Shown in pieces: positions 1-7,864 of a DNA stretch of 39,390 nt (positions within the stretch are counted from its first letter, which is position 1; the number at the start of each line of letters is the position of its first letter). The notes beneath the pieces are model-generated. The model was not told where the DNA came from, ran no database searches, and was given only the letters and a program-made list of their open reading frames with translations. Source of the DNA: Alphaproteobacteria bacterium casp-alpha2 (lineage in GTDB: Bacteria > Pseudomonadota > Alphaproteobacteria > Rhodospirillales > Casp-alpha2); the NCBI GenBank assembly GCA_001510075.1, contig LFEN01000002.1, positions 1 through 39,390 on the forward strand, given 5' to 3'. A program made the position numbers and the translations under genes.

Positions 1-305
1 ACGCCGGGGCCGGATACGCCACGGCCACGGATCTGGCCGACTGGCTGGTCAAGGAATTGAACATGCCGTTTAGGGAAGCCCATCAAATCACCGGCAAGCT
101 GGTAGGTCTGGCCGAGGGCAAGGGCGTCGCGCTAAAGGATTTGAGCCTCGACGCCATGCAATCAGTGGCAGGCAACATTACGCAAGGTGTTTTCAGCGTT
201 TTGGGGGTGGACGACGCCGTCAAAAGCCGGGCAAGTTACGGCGGCACTGCGCCGGAGCGGGTTTTGGACGCGGTCAAGACGGCCCGGAAAAGATTTTTGA
301 CATGA
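1..305 (+). CDS. argH: Argininosuccinate lyase, C-terminal end (partial)
   Basis: This is the last ~100 codons of a gene entering from the left edge; the reading frame starts at base 3. The visible part has the end of the ArgH C-terminal domain: ATDLADWLV, then [18 protein letters not shown], and near the end the YGGTAPERV segment. ArgH splits argininosuccinate into arginine and fumarate in the cytoplasm, the last step of arginine synthesis. The active-site part of the protein lies outside the window. The stop codon overlaps the ATG of the next gene (ATGA), so the two are probably translationally coupled. The argH - small lipoprotein - lysA order is common in alphaproteobacteria and supports the call. 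Confidence 0.93.
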   Translation, partial: AGAGYATATDLADWLVKELNMPFREAHQITGKLVGLAEGKGVALKDLSLDAMQSVAGNITQGVFSVLGVDDAVKSRASYGGTAPERVLDAVKTARKRFLT

Positions 306-544
306 GCAATCTTCGTATCCTTGTCATGGCGGCGGTCGTGGTTGCGATAGCCTTGCCTTTGCCCGCGTGCGGCAAGAGGGCATCGCCGGAGCACCCCGGC
401 GGCAGCAGTTACCCGCGCCAGTATCCGCCGGCTGAGGAAGACCAGAAGAAGCCTTCGCCCTCGCAAAGCGGACCCGAATCCAGGGACGGCACCGTTTCGC
501 CACAAGGCTACCCGCTGGAATATCCCAACCGGCCGACATATTGA
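302..544 (+). CDS. Small LptM-like lipoprotein
   Basis: An 80-residue protein with a short hydrophobic signal (about residues 5-20) ending in the lipobox LPAC, with Cys23 as the lipidated residue. After the cysteine come Gly-Lys-Arg and a low-complexity tail rich in Pro, Ser and Tyr. This matches the small lipoprotein usually found between argH and lysA and related to LptM/YifL, which in Escherichia coli assists assembly of the LptD lipopolysaccharide translocon. The orthology rests on position and the CGKR start, so the function here is inferred. The start codon lies inside the argH stop (ATGA). A 12-base gap separates it from lysA. Confidence 0.8.
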   Translation: MSNLRILVMAAVVVAIALPLPACGKRASPEHPGGSSYPRQYPPAEEDQKKPSPSQSGPESRDGTVSPQGYPLEYPNRPTY

Positions 545-556
545 TCGTCTTATAAA

Positions 557-1831
557 ATGGACCATTTTCAATATAAGAATGGTGAGTTGTACGCCGAAGA
601 GGTGCCGGTCCGCCGGATCGCCGATGATGTCGGCACGCCTTTTTATTGCTATTCGACGGCGACGCTGGAACGCCACTATCAGGTCTTCGCCGACGCGGTA
701 TCGGGGCTCGACGCGACGATTTGCTATGCGGTCAAGGCCAACAGCAATCTGGCGGTGATTACCACGCTGGCGCGACAGGGCGCGGCGGCTGATGTGGTCT
801 CCGGCGGCGAGATGAAGCGCGCCTTGGTGGCCGGCGTTGCGCCCGGGAAGATCGTTTTTTCCGGCGTCGGCAAGACCGAAGATGAAATGGCCGCCGCCCT
901 TCGGGCCGGGGTCTTGCAGATCAACGTCGAATCCCTGCCCGAGCTGGAGCAGCTTTCGCGAATAGCGTCGTCGTTGGGCATCGACGCCAACATTGCCATT
1001 CGCGTCAATCCGGACGTCGATGCCCTGACGCATGAGAAAATCGCCACCGGCAAAAGCCAAAACAAGTTCGGGATCGCCTGGGATGCCGTTCCCGGCGCCT
1101 ACGCCCTTGCAGCGGAACTGCCGGGGCTGAACGTCACCGGCGTCGCCGTTCATATCGGCTCGCAAATTCTGACCCTGGAGCCGTTCCGCCAGGCCTATGG
1201 CAAGGTCGCGGAACTGGTGCAAAGCCTTCGCGCTCAAGGTCACGACATCGCCCATCTCGACCTCGGCGGCGGCCTCGGCATTCCCTATGAGGATGAAACG
1301 CCGCCGACGCCTAAAGAATACGGTGACATGGTTACGTCCGTCGTCGGCGGGTTGGGGTGCCGGGTTTTTTTCGAACCGGGGCGGCTGATCGCCGGCAATG
1401 CGGGCATTTTTGTCACCCGGGTGCTGATTGTCAAAGAAGCCACCGCGCGCACGTTTGCCATTGTCGACGGCGCCATGAATGACTTGGTGCGCCCGACGCT
1501 GTATAATGCCCATCACGCCATTGTCACCGTGAAAGAACCGTCAAAAGGGGCGGCGCGTACAGAGATGGAAGTGGTCGGGCCGATTTGTGAAACCGGGGAC
1601 ACCTTCGGTGTTCCCAGGATGTTGCCGGAAATTTCGCCGGGCGACCTTTTGTGCATACGCACCGCCGGCGCCTACGGGGCGGTGATGGCGTCTACCTATA
1701 ATGCCCGGCCGCTGGTGCCCGAGGTCATGGTCCGGGGCAATGATTACGCCGTCGTCCGCGAGCGTATTTCCGTTGATGACATGATGGCGCACGAAGTGAT
1801 CCCCGGCTGGTTAAAAAAGGCGGCGGAATGA
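557..1831 (+). CDS. lysA: Diaminopimelate decarboxylase
   Basis: A 424-residue fold-III PLP enzyme that decarboxylates meso-diaminopimelate to lysine in the cytoplasm. The PLP lysine is Lys60 in CYAVKANSN. Further family motifs follow in order: HIGSQI, the glycine-rich LDLGGGLGIPY that binds the PLP phosphate, FEPGR, and the substrate-site CETGD. The length is normal for LysA. The ATG at 557 has no clear Shine-Dalgarno sequence, but the sequence from this Met (DHFQYKNGELYAEEV) matches the usual LysA N-terminus. The TGA overlaps the start of the next gene. It is probably co-transcribed with argH and the lipoprotein gene. Confidence 0.97.
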   Translation: MDHFQYKNGELYAEEVPVRRIADDVGTPFYCYSTATLERHYQVFADAVSGLDATICYAVKANSNLAVITTLARQGAAADVVSGGEMKRALVAGVAPGKIVFSGVGKTEDEMAAALRAGVLQINVESLPELEQLSRIASSLGIDANIAIRVNPDVDALTHEKIATGKSQNKFGIAWDAVPGAYALAAELPGLNVTGVAVHIGSQILTLEPFRQAYGKVAELVQSLRAQGHDIAHLDLGGGLGIPYEDETPPTPKEYGDMVTSVVGGLGCRVFFEPGRLIAGNAGIFVTRVLIVKEATARTFAIVDGAMNDLVRPTLYNAHHAIVTVKEPSKGAARTEMEVVGPICETGDTFGVPRMLPEISPGDLLCIRTAGAYGAVMASTYNARPLVPEVMVRGNDYAVVRERISVDDMMAHEVIPGWLKKAAE

Positions 1832-4425
1832 TGCCCGCCCGGCGCCCAACAAGCGCTTGGCGACGGCGCTATCTGTTGTTACTGGAACTGGCGCGGGCGG
1901 CGATTTTCTGGGAAATATTGTGGCCACGGTTGTGGCCGGCGGTGGCGGTGGCGGCGGTGTTCGTGTCGGTGGCGTTGTTGGATTTGTTGCCGATGCTGCC
2001 GTTCTGGCTGCACGCGCTGGTGTTAGTGGGTTTTGCCGTGTTGTTGGGGTATCTGATCCGCGGCGCGGTGCAGAATTTTCCCGGCGTTGACGACGATGCC
2101 GCCGAGCGCCGCCTTGAGCGGGACAGCGGCCTCGACCACCGGCCCTTGCGCGCCCTGCATGACCGCCAGGTGACGGGCCTGGAATCCGAAACCGCGCGTG
2201 GTCTGTGGCAAGCGCACCTCCGGCGCATGGCGGATGCCGCCGAACAGCTTCGGGTGCGCTGGCCGTCACCTGGGCTGGCACGGCTGGACCCGATGGCGCT
2301 TAGGGCCGTGGTCGGATTGTTTCTTGTTATCGGCGTCGCCGCCGCCGGCAGCCATGCCTGGGGCCGGTTGGAACGCGCCCTGGCGCCACGCCTCGACGGC
2401 GGCCCTCAGGGGGCGATGGAATTCAGCCTGTGGATCACGCCACCGGCGTATACGGGCTGGGCGCCGATGTTCCTGGAACGGCCGAGCGAAACGTTGGCGG
2501 ATGCGCAGGCCGTGAAAGGTGAAATTCCGCCTGTCGTCGCCTTAACCGTGCCCGTCGGCTCGACCTTGCTGGCGCAGACCGGTGACAGCAGACAAGCGCC
2601 GGAACTCGCCATCGGCGCCAAGATCATTCAATTCGCCGACATCGGCAAATCCGCTGACGGGAAGGGCGCTGGCGCCAGTTTCCGGGTCGAGACGGTGATC
2701 GGGGATGAGGATATCGACGCCGATATCCTTGATATCCGGCTTGGCGGAAGAAAGCTGGCGGCATGGTCGATTACCGTTGCCGCCGATGCGCCGCCGGAAG
2801 TCGAATTCACCCGCGCCCCTTCTCGCGCCTCTGGCCGCGCCGGGGGCCGTGCCGGGCGGGCGCAATTACGTATTGATTATGAGGCCCGCGACGATTACGG
2901 GCTGGCCGGGTTGCAGGTGGTGGCGCGCCGCCCCGACGGAATTCCGGTGCCCGGCGGCGACGCCGCCATCCGCGCCGAACTGCCCTTGCCGGGGCTGGGC
3001 TCGAAAAAGGTCGAGGGTAATGCGCTCAAGGATTTCAGCGCCCATCCCTGGGCCGGTATAGCGGTGCTGATGACGCTGGAAACCCTGGATGCCCGTGGTC
3101 AGGCCGGGATCAGCGGCGCGATTAGCGTGGTTCTGCCGCAACGGGTGTTCAACCATCCCGTTGCCCGCGCCCTGGTCGAGGCCCGCAAGCAGTTGAACAA
3201 TCCTGAACCGGCCGTCGTTGCCGAGGTGCTGGCGGTGCTGAACGGGATCGCCAGCCGGCCCCAGCACTTCTTTGACGACACCACCGTGTTTCTCGCCCTC
3301 AGCGTCGCCCAAAGCCGCTTGATCCACGATGAAACGCCCGAAGGCGCCGGGGCGGTGCAGGTGTTGCTGTGGGAAACGGCGCTGCGCATCGAGGACGGGG
3401 AATTCGCCATCGCCGAGCGCGATCTGCGCAAGGCCCAGGAGCGGTTGATGCAATCGCTGAAGAAGGGTGCCGATGCACGGGAAATGGAACGCCTGATGGA
3501 TGAAATGAAAGAGGCGCTGGACAAATACCTGGCCGCCCTGGCCGAGCATCTGCAAAAACAGGGCCTGACACAACTGCCGGTCGACCCCAATGCCCGGGCT
3601 GTCGATAGTTCGGACCTGCAGCGCATGATCGAAGAAGCCCGCGATCTGGCGCGCACGGGATCGCTCGAGGCGGCGCGCAAAATGCTGTCCGATTTGAAGC
3701 GCATGCTGGACAGCATCCGCAACGGCCTGGAACGCGGCAAACCCCGTAAAGATGTAGCCCAGGCCAAACGCATGCTGGACAAGCTCAGGGATTTGACCCG
3801 CCGCCAGGGCAAGGAACTTGACCGGACTTTCCGCCGGCAACGCGACGCCACCGGCGCCATGCAGGGACGTCCCCGGCCCGGCGGCGATCAGTCTAGCCGC
3901 CAGGAACAAGGAAAAGGCAAAGGACAGGGTAAAGGGAAAGGCGAGGGCGTTTCCGAACAGCAGGCATTGGCCCGAGAACTGGGCCGCCTGATGCGCCAGA
4001 TGGGCGATATCCTCGGCAATATTCCATCTGACCTTGAGAAGGCGGAACGCGCCATGAAGGGTGCGGTGCGGGGCCTGCAAAAAGGCGACCTGGGACAGGC
4101 CCAGTCGAACCAGACCGTGGCGCTCGAAAAAATGCGCCAGGGCCTGGAAGGCATGGCCGAACAAATGGCCCGGCGCATGGGAAACGGTGTCGGAATTTCG
4201 CGCGGCCAGGCGGGTGGCCAGCCGGGCCAGGGCATTGATCCCTTTGGCCGCCGTGCCGGTGGCGCGCTCGGCGGCAACGTCGATGACGGCGACACCAAGG
4301 TGCCGGGCCGCATGGAACGCCGCCAAGCGCACGAAATTCTGCGCGAGCTTCGCCGCCGCGCCGGTGAGCGCGGCCGCCCGCTCGATGAACGCGACTACAT
4401 CGAACGCCTGTTAAAACGCTTTTAA
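1828..4425 (+). CDS. TIGR02302/DUF4175 family membrane protein
   Basis: An 865-residue protein of the alphaproteobacterial TIGR02302 (DUF4175) family, whose function is unknown. The N-terminus has two membrane segments (roughly residues 30-50 and 55-75) and a third near 155-175. A large periplasmic region with beta-rich segments follows. From about residue 530 the protein is charged and helical, with many Arg, Lys, Glu and Gln that suggest coiled coil. Near residues 690-710 there is a low-complexity Gly/Lys/Gln stretch. The last residues (DERDYIERLLKRF) are typical of the family. ATG codons occur at both 1828 and 1831; the first overlaps the lysA stop. Long open frames on the opposite strand here are shadows of its GC-rich codon use. 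Confidence 0.9.
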   Translation: MMPARRPTSAWRRRYLLLLELARAAIFWEILWPRLWPAVAVAAVFVSVALLDLLPMLPFWLHALVLVGFAVLLGYLIRGAVQNFPGVDDDAAERRLERDSGLDHRPLRALHDRQVTGLESETARGLWQAHLRRMADAAEQLRVRWPSPGLARLDPMALRAVVGLFLVIGVAAAGSHAWGRLERALAPRLDGGPQGAMEFSLWITPPAYTGWAPMFLERPSETLADAQAVKGEIPPVVALTVPVGSTLLAQTGDSRQAPELAIGAKIIQFADIGKSADGKGAGASFRVETVIGDEDIDADILDIRLGGRKLAAWSITVAADAPPEVEFTRAPSRASGRAGGRAGRAQLRIDYEARDDYGLAGLQVVARRPDGIPVPGGDAAIRAELPLPGLGSKKVEGNALKDFSAHPWAGIAVLMTLETLDARGQAGISGAISVVLPQRVFNHPVARALVEARKQLNNPEPAVVAEVLAVLNGIASRPQHFFDDTTVFLALSVAQSRLIHDETPEGAGAVQVLLWETALRIEDGEFAIAERDLRKAQERLMQSLKKGADAREMERLMDEMKEALDKYLAALAEHLQKQGLTQLPVDPNARAVDSSDLQRMIEEARDLARTGSLEAARKMLSDLKRMLDSIRNGLERGKPRKDVAQAKRMLDKLRDLTRRQGKELDRTFRRQRDATGAMQGRPRPGGDQSSRQEQGKGKGQGKGKGEGVSEQQALARELGRLMRQMGDILGNIPSDLEKAERAMKGAVRGLQKGDLGQAQSNQTVALEKMRQGLEGMAEQMARRMGNGVGISRGQAGGQPGQGIDPFGRRAGGALGGNVDDGDTKVPGRMERRQAHEILRELRRRAGERGRPLDERDYIERLLKRF

Positions 4426-4434
4426 CCCGCTGCC

Positions 4435-4647
4435 TTATCCAGCCGCTGGGGGCGGCCCTTTCCACCGGATAACGGGGCTGGTGGTGGACGCCAGACGGAT
4501 CAAGCGCCAGGCCCGGTTGGTTATCTCCAAATGGGTTTTCGTCACATGCAGTCGGGCCCCGAACCACGACGTTGTGTTCAGGGCTGGCGCAGCTCCCTTG
4601 CGGGAACGAGGCCGGGGCGGCGAAGTGCCGCCAGGTTTCCATGACAT
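4435..4647 (-). CDS. Possible small basic protein, unknown
   Basis: A 70-codon minus-strand frame starting MSWKPGGTSPP and ending IRWKGPPPAAG. A GAAGGA Shine-Dalgarno-like sequence lies about ten bases before its ATG. Codon third positions are mostly G or C, as in the flanking genes. The product is basic and rich in Pro, Arg and Thr, with no recognisable domain, signal peptide or membrane segment. It lies tail-to-tail with the TIGR02302 gene, leaving 9 bases between the stops. I cannot tell whether it is translated. The alternative is noncoding sequence that happens to be open in a GC-rich genome; overlapping plus-strand frames look weaker. Confidence 0.35.
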   Translation of the reverse strand: MSWKPGGTSPPRPRSRKGAAPALNTTSWFGARLHVTKTHLEITNRAWRLIRLASTTSPVIRWKGPPPAAG

Positions 4648-4789
4648 AGTTGTTTTTCCTTCTTCACCTACTGTTGTGAAGGCGGCTCTTTATGACCGCT
4701 CTTCACTTGGAGACGAAGCAAGAATCACGCCATGCCCAGAGATGCCTTGTAAAGGCCCGCAAACAGTCGAATTCAGGTTTAAGAGAGAG

Positions 4790-4804
4790 GGGCAATAATT
4801 GCCC
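4790..4804. repeat. Short palindrome after the zinc-ribbon gene
   Basis: GGGCAAT-A-ATTGCCC is a perfect 7-bp inverted repeat about 30 bases past the stop of the minus-strand zinc-ribbon gene. Read on the minus strand it is followed by a pyrimidine run (CTCTCTCTT), which could make it a weak terminator. It lacks a true T tract, so the role is uncertain. Confidence 0.3.
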
Positions 4805-4833
4805 TTCGGTGGGCCGGACGGCAGGATTTGCCG

Positions 4834-5883
4834 TTATTTTTTGGCTTCCGAAAAGGTGACGACGACCCGCCGGCCCAAAGCTGAGGGTTCGGGCAGTTTG
4901 GCGCTGAAGCCGATTTTGGTCCCCGCCTGCAGGCGATTTTTCAGGGGTGCGGCGACGGCGAACTGGACTTCGTCGCCATTGGCGTCAAAAAGAGCGACCC
5001 GGATCATCGGCACCATGCGCTCTTCTTCGGAAACATTGGAGATAGCGCCGCGGATAACCAGGACATCGACGCCTGCGTCGACTTGACGCGAGGATTTGAC
5101 ATCTTCGATCACCAGCCCGTCGCCCAACTCTGCGCCGCCAAGGCCGACCATGGCGTATATAGTCGCCGCACCGGGCCACAGGCCGATAATCATGGAACGC
5201 CCGAAAAAGGCGCCGCCGCCGAGGGCAAGGAACAGGACAAGGACGGCAATGCCGATAATCTTGCCTTTGCCCCTTTCTTTCAGGCCATCATCCAGATCAT
5301 CATCTTTGGTCGTGAATACCCCCGGAATGGGGTCTGGGTCGGGGAGGTTTTCAAGCTCTGAGAGATCGGTGGTTTCGTCTTCGCCACCGCCACCGGAAAG
5401 CGCGCCAAAGGCTTCTGATTCCGTGTCCTCACCGAACATTTCGTCCAGTTGATCCGGTGACAGCGCATCGTCGGCGGCGCCGGCGTTTTCACCAGCGTCT
5501 TCGCCGGCGGCTTCCTCCGCGCCTTCGGCGACGTCTTCCATGACCGCTATTTCAGCATCGGCTTCTGGTATGGCCTCTGGGGCGGCTTCCGGCTCCGGCA
5601 TTGGTTCCGGCTTGGGTTCGGGCAACGGTTCGGGTGCCGGTTCGAAAGGCTGCTGCAGCGGGGCCTCAGGGGCGACAGGAGGCGGGGGGGCGACAGGAGG
5701 CGGGGCGGTGTAAACGGGTTGCGCGGGTTGTGCCCAGGGCGGGGGCGCAGGGCGCGCCGCCGCCTGCTGCGGGCGCTGGTGCCAACTGTTGCCGCAGTTT
5801 TCACAACGCACGGTTTTGCCACCGTCAACAAGGCTGACGTCAACGGAATAGTGTGTTTGGCAGTTCTGACAGGTTATAATCAT
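4834..5883 (-). CDS. MJ0042-type zinc-ribbon, DUF3426 membrane protein
   Basis: A 349-residue protein. The N-terminus is a zinc ribbon of the MJ0042 type with two CxxC pairs, Cys5/Cys8 and Cys27/Cys30, in a TCQNCQTHY...VRCENCG context. Residues ~35-200 are low-complexity: first Pro/Ala/Gln-rich, then very acidic (Glu/Asp). A single membrane segment lies around 210-230 (IGIAVLVLFLALGGGAFFG). The C-terminal ~115 residues are a DUF3426-type domain, probably periplasmic. The function is unknown; the layout suggests a cytoplasmic zinc-binding head on a membrane anchor. The start has AGGA 11 bases upstream. It is divergent from ftsE, an arrangement seen in related alphaproteobacteria. Confidence 0.88.
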   Translation of the reverse strand: MIITCQNCQTHYSVDVSLVDGGKTVRCENCGNSWHQRPQQAAARPAPPPWAQPAQPVYTAPPPVAPPPPVAPEAPLQQPFEPAPEPLPEPKPEPMPEPEAAPEAIPEADAEIAVMEDVAEGAEEAAGEDAGENAGAADDALSPDQLDEMFGEDTESEAFGALSGGGGEDETTDLSELENLPDPDPIPGVFTTKDDDLDDGLKERGKGKIIGIAVLVLFLALGGGAFFGRSMIIGLWPGAATIYAMVGLGGAELGDGLVIEDVKSSRQVDAGVDVLVIRGAISNVSEEERMVPMIRVALFDANGDEVQFAVAAPLKNRLQAGTKIGFSAKLPEPSALGRRVVVTFSEAKK

Positions 5884-5978
5884 TGACGCCAGTATCCTGT
5901 AAGTCTCTGTCGTTTATAGGCATTTGGTACATTTAACGCAACCGCCGCGAGGCCGGGCCGGGGGCTTTCTAAAGCTTG

Positions 5979-6050
5979 GCCAAGGGCGCTGCCAAGGGCG
6001 CTGCCAAGGGCGCTGCCAAGGGCGCTGCCAAGGGCGCTGCCAAGGGCGCT
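5979..6050. repeat. Six perfect 12-bp tandem repeats
   Basis: Six exact head-to-tail copies of GCCAAGGGCGCT run from 5979 to 6050 in the divergent region between the zinc-ribbon gene and ftsE. Because the unit is 12 bp, changes in copy number keep every frame. On the minus strand the repeat reads Ser-Ala-Leu-Gly in an open frame (6071-5880) whose stop overlaps the zinc-ribbon start. No Shine-Dalgarno sequence precedes that frame, so I do not call it a gene. Confidence 0.95.
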
Positions 6051-6098
6051 GGACGGCGGACCGTTCTGCATGGCATTGTTGCGGGCCTAGGGTCTTAT

Positions 6099-6125
6099 CG
6101 TCTTAGATTTTTTTGATCTAAGACG
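6099..6125. promoter_or_regulatory. Perfect 10-bp inverted repeat before ftsE
   Basis: CGTCTTAGAT and ATCTAAGACG form perfect 10-bp arms around a 7-base T-rich loop, ending 18 bases before the ATG at 6144. A partial extra copy of the outer arm (GTCTTA at 6092-6097) lies just upstream. It could be a dimeric repressor site or an RNA hairpin in the ftsE leader. Read leftwards or rightwards it has no long T tract after the stem, so an ordinary terminator is less likely. Confidence 0.6.
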
Positions 6126-6143
6126 TGAATCAGCCCCTGTTAT

Positions 6144-6971
6144 ATGGGGAGCGTCTTGGTGGACATTGACGACAACAAACCTATCGTCAGTTTTGAAAAT
6201 GTCGGTCTCCGCTACGGGCTCGGCCCGGAAGTGCTCCAAGATGTCACCTTTTCACTGGCGCCGGGGTCTTTTCATTTTCTGGTCGGCGAAAGCGGCGCCG
6301 GCAAATCATCGCTGCTAAAACTTATTTACCTGGCCCTGAAACCGAGCCGGGGGCTGATATCGCTGTTCGGCCGCGATATCGCAACGACGCCCCGGCGCGA
6401 ACTGCCGGCCATGCGCCGGCGCGTCGGCGTCGTGTTTCAGGAATTCCGGTTGCTTAATCATTTATCCGCCTTCGATAATGTGGCGCTGCCGTTGCGCGTT
6501 GCCGGGGCGAAAAAAAGCGACATCCAGAAACATGTGGTCGAGCTGCTGAGTTGGGTCGGCCTCAAGGACCATCTGGACGCCCGCCCGCCAACATTGTCCG
6601 GTGGCCAACAACAACGGGTATCGATTGCGCGTGCGGTCATTGCCCGGCCCCGGGTGCTGCTGGCCGATGAGCCGACCGGCAATATTGATGATCGCATGGG
6701 CTTGCGCCTGATGCACCTGTTCGAGGAACTGAACAAGCTCGGCACCACCGTGGTCATCGCCACCCACAACAGCCGTCTGGTGGAACGGATGGGCCACCCG
6801 AAAATGCTTCTTGACGAAGGCTGGCTGGAGATCGTCGGTGGCCGGGCGCCAGGGGAGTCCCAAGCTCCGGCCCATAAAAAAGAATTTTCCGAAACCGTTT
6901 TGGCCGATACCTTTTCCGATGTTGATGATGACGCCCCCGGCGCGCCGCCTGATTTTGAGAAACTGATTTAG
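6144..6971 (+). CDS. ftsE: Cell division ATP-binding protein FtsE
   Basis: An ABC ATPase that works with FtsX at the inner face of the septal membrane and controls peptidoglycan hydrolases during division. The motifs are complete: Walker A GESGAGKS (48-55), Q-loop Gln99, signature LSGGQ (151-155), Walker B VLLADE (171-176) and H-loop His208. The protein is 275 residues against about 222 in Escherichia coli FtsE; the extra ~45 residues form an acidic, Ala/Pro-rich tail after residue 228. The ATG at 6144 lacks a Shine-Dalgarno sequence, whereas GGGGAG at 6146-6151 suits TTG 6156 or GTG 6159, so the true N-terminus may be 4-5 residues shorter. ftsX follows after 8 bases. Confidence 0.95.
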   Translation: MGSVLVDIDDNKPIVSFENVGLRYGLGPEVLQDVTFSLAPGSFHFLVGESGAGKSSLLKLIYLALKPSRGLISLFGRDIATTPRRELPAMRRRVGVVFQEFRLLNHLSAFDNVALPLRVAGAKKSDIQKHVVELLSWVGLKDHLDARPPTLSGGQQQRVSIARAVIARPRVLLADEPTGNIDDRMGLRLMHLFEELNKLGTTVVIATHNSRLVERMGHPKMLLDEGWLEIVGGRAPGESQAPAHKKEFSETVLADTFSDVDDDAPGAPPDFEKLI

Positions 6972-6979
6972 GATAGTTG

Positions 6980-7861
6980 ATGTTTACCCGTCGTTCCGAT
7001 TTGCCCCTGGATAAAGACGCGCTCAGCCGATTTTTGCCATGGCTGATCGCTTTTATGGTCTTTCTGGCGGTGCTCGCTCTGGCCGGAATGCTGGTCCTCA
7101 ATTCAACGGCCGAGCGTTGGGACCAGGGGGTCAGCGGCACCCTGACCATCCAGATTATTCCCGCGGCGAACCCGGAAGACGACAATGGCCGCCTGCAAAA
7201 GGTTCTCGCCATCCTCAACCGGACGCCGGAAATAGACCATTATGAAACGCTCAGTGACGACAAGTTGCTCCGCCTGTTGGAGCCCTGGTTGGGAGCGCAG
7301 GCGGGGACGCACGATTTGCCCCTGCCCCGGTTGATTGATGTCGAATTGAAAGCGGACTCCAAACTGGATGGGGAAACCTTGTCCCGGCGGCTGGCCGCCG
7401 AAGTTCCCGGCGCCAGCGTCGATGACCATCGGGTCTGGTTGAGCCGGTTGGTCCGCCTGATCCAGACCGTTCAAGGTCTGGCCAGCATGGTGCTGGTCTT
7501 TATCGCCTTTGCCACGGTCGGCACGGTGGTTTTCACCACCCGCACGGGACTTGCCATCCATCGCAGCGCCATCGAGGTCCTGCACCTGATCGGGGCGCAG
7601 GATTCCTATGTTGCCGGTCAATTTTCCAGCCGCGCGCTGATATTGGGCCTCAAGGGCGGCATCATCGGCCTGTTGCTGGCGGGACCGACGCTTTTTGCCA
7701 TCGGCCATCTGGCGCGGCAGATTGAATCCAGCCTTTTGCCGACGATCACTCTTGAGCCGGCGCATTGGGCGGCGCTCGGCGCGTTGCCGCTGGTGGTCGC
7801 CCTGATCGCCATGATGACGGCGCGTCTGACGGTGTTGAAAACGCTTTCAAGGATGCTCTAG
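6980..7861 (+). CDS. ftsX: Cell division protein FtsX
   Basis: A 293-residue polytopic partner of FtsE. A membrane segment lies near residues 22-43. An extracytoplasmic domain of about 120 residues follows, and then three more membrane segments near 165-190, 215-240 and 255-280, the usual FtsX topology. The product anchors FtsE and passes the ATPase signal to cell-wall hydrolases. I take the ATG at 6980 as the start; a TTG one codon earlier is also possible. The ftsE-ftsX spacing of 8 bases indicates one transcript. The next gene starts 3 bases after the stop. Confidence 0.93.
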   Translation: MFTRRSDLPLDKDALSRFLPWLIAFMVFLAVLALAGMLVLNSTAERWDQGVSGTLTIQIIPAANPEDDNGRLQKVLAILNRTPEIDHYETLSDDKLLRLLEPWLGAQAGTHDLPLPRLIDVELKADSKLDGETLSRRLAAEVPGASVDDHRVWLSRLVRLIQTVQGLASMVLVFIAFATVGTVVFTTRTGLAIHRSAIEVLHLIGAQDSYVAGQFSSRALILGLKGGIIGLLLAGPTLFAIGHLARQIESSLLPTITLEPAHWAALGALPLVVALIAMMTARLTVLKTLSRML

Positions 7862-7864
7862 CCC

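Larger units (their letters stand above)
4426..4833. other. Convergent intergenic region
   Basis: About 400 bases between the stop of the TIGR02302 gene and the stop of the zinc-ribbon gene, which point at each other. The only gene-like content is the small minus-strand frame at 4435-4647 described separately. The rest (4648-4833) is less GC-rich and shows no conserved RNA motif that I recognise. It ends with a short perfect palindrome at 4790-4804. I found no match to SRP RNA, 6S RNA, tmRNA or RNase P landmarks in either strand. Confidence 0.5.

Noticed and set aside
2866-4332. Long antisense frame (488 codons) opposite the TIGR02302 gene
   Set aside because: It mirrors the codon bias of a well-supported gene and encodes no recognisable domain. 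The same holds for antisense frames over nrdJ, metX and lysA.
4426-4833. Structural RNA (SRP RNA, 6S, tmRNA, RNase P)
   Set aside because: None of the conserved core sequences of these RNAs is visible on either strand.
5979-6050. CRISPR array
   Set aside because: Repeats are 12 bp, directly adjacent and without spacers.
5880-6071. Minus-strand 63-codon frame with SALG repeats as a gene
   Set aside because: It overlaps the next start neatly, but has no ribosome-binding site and is mostly made by the 12-bp repeat. Kept only as a possibility in the repeat finding.
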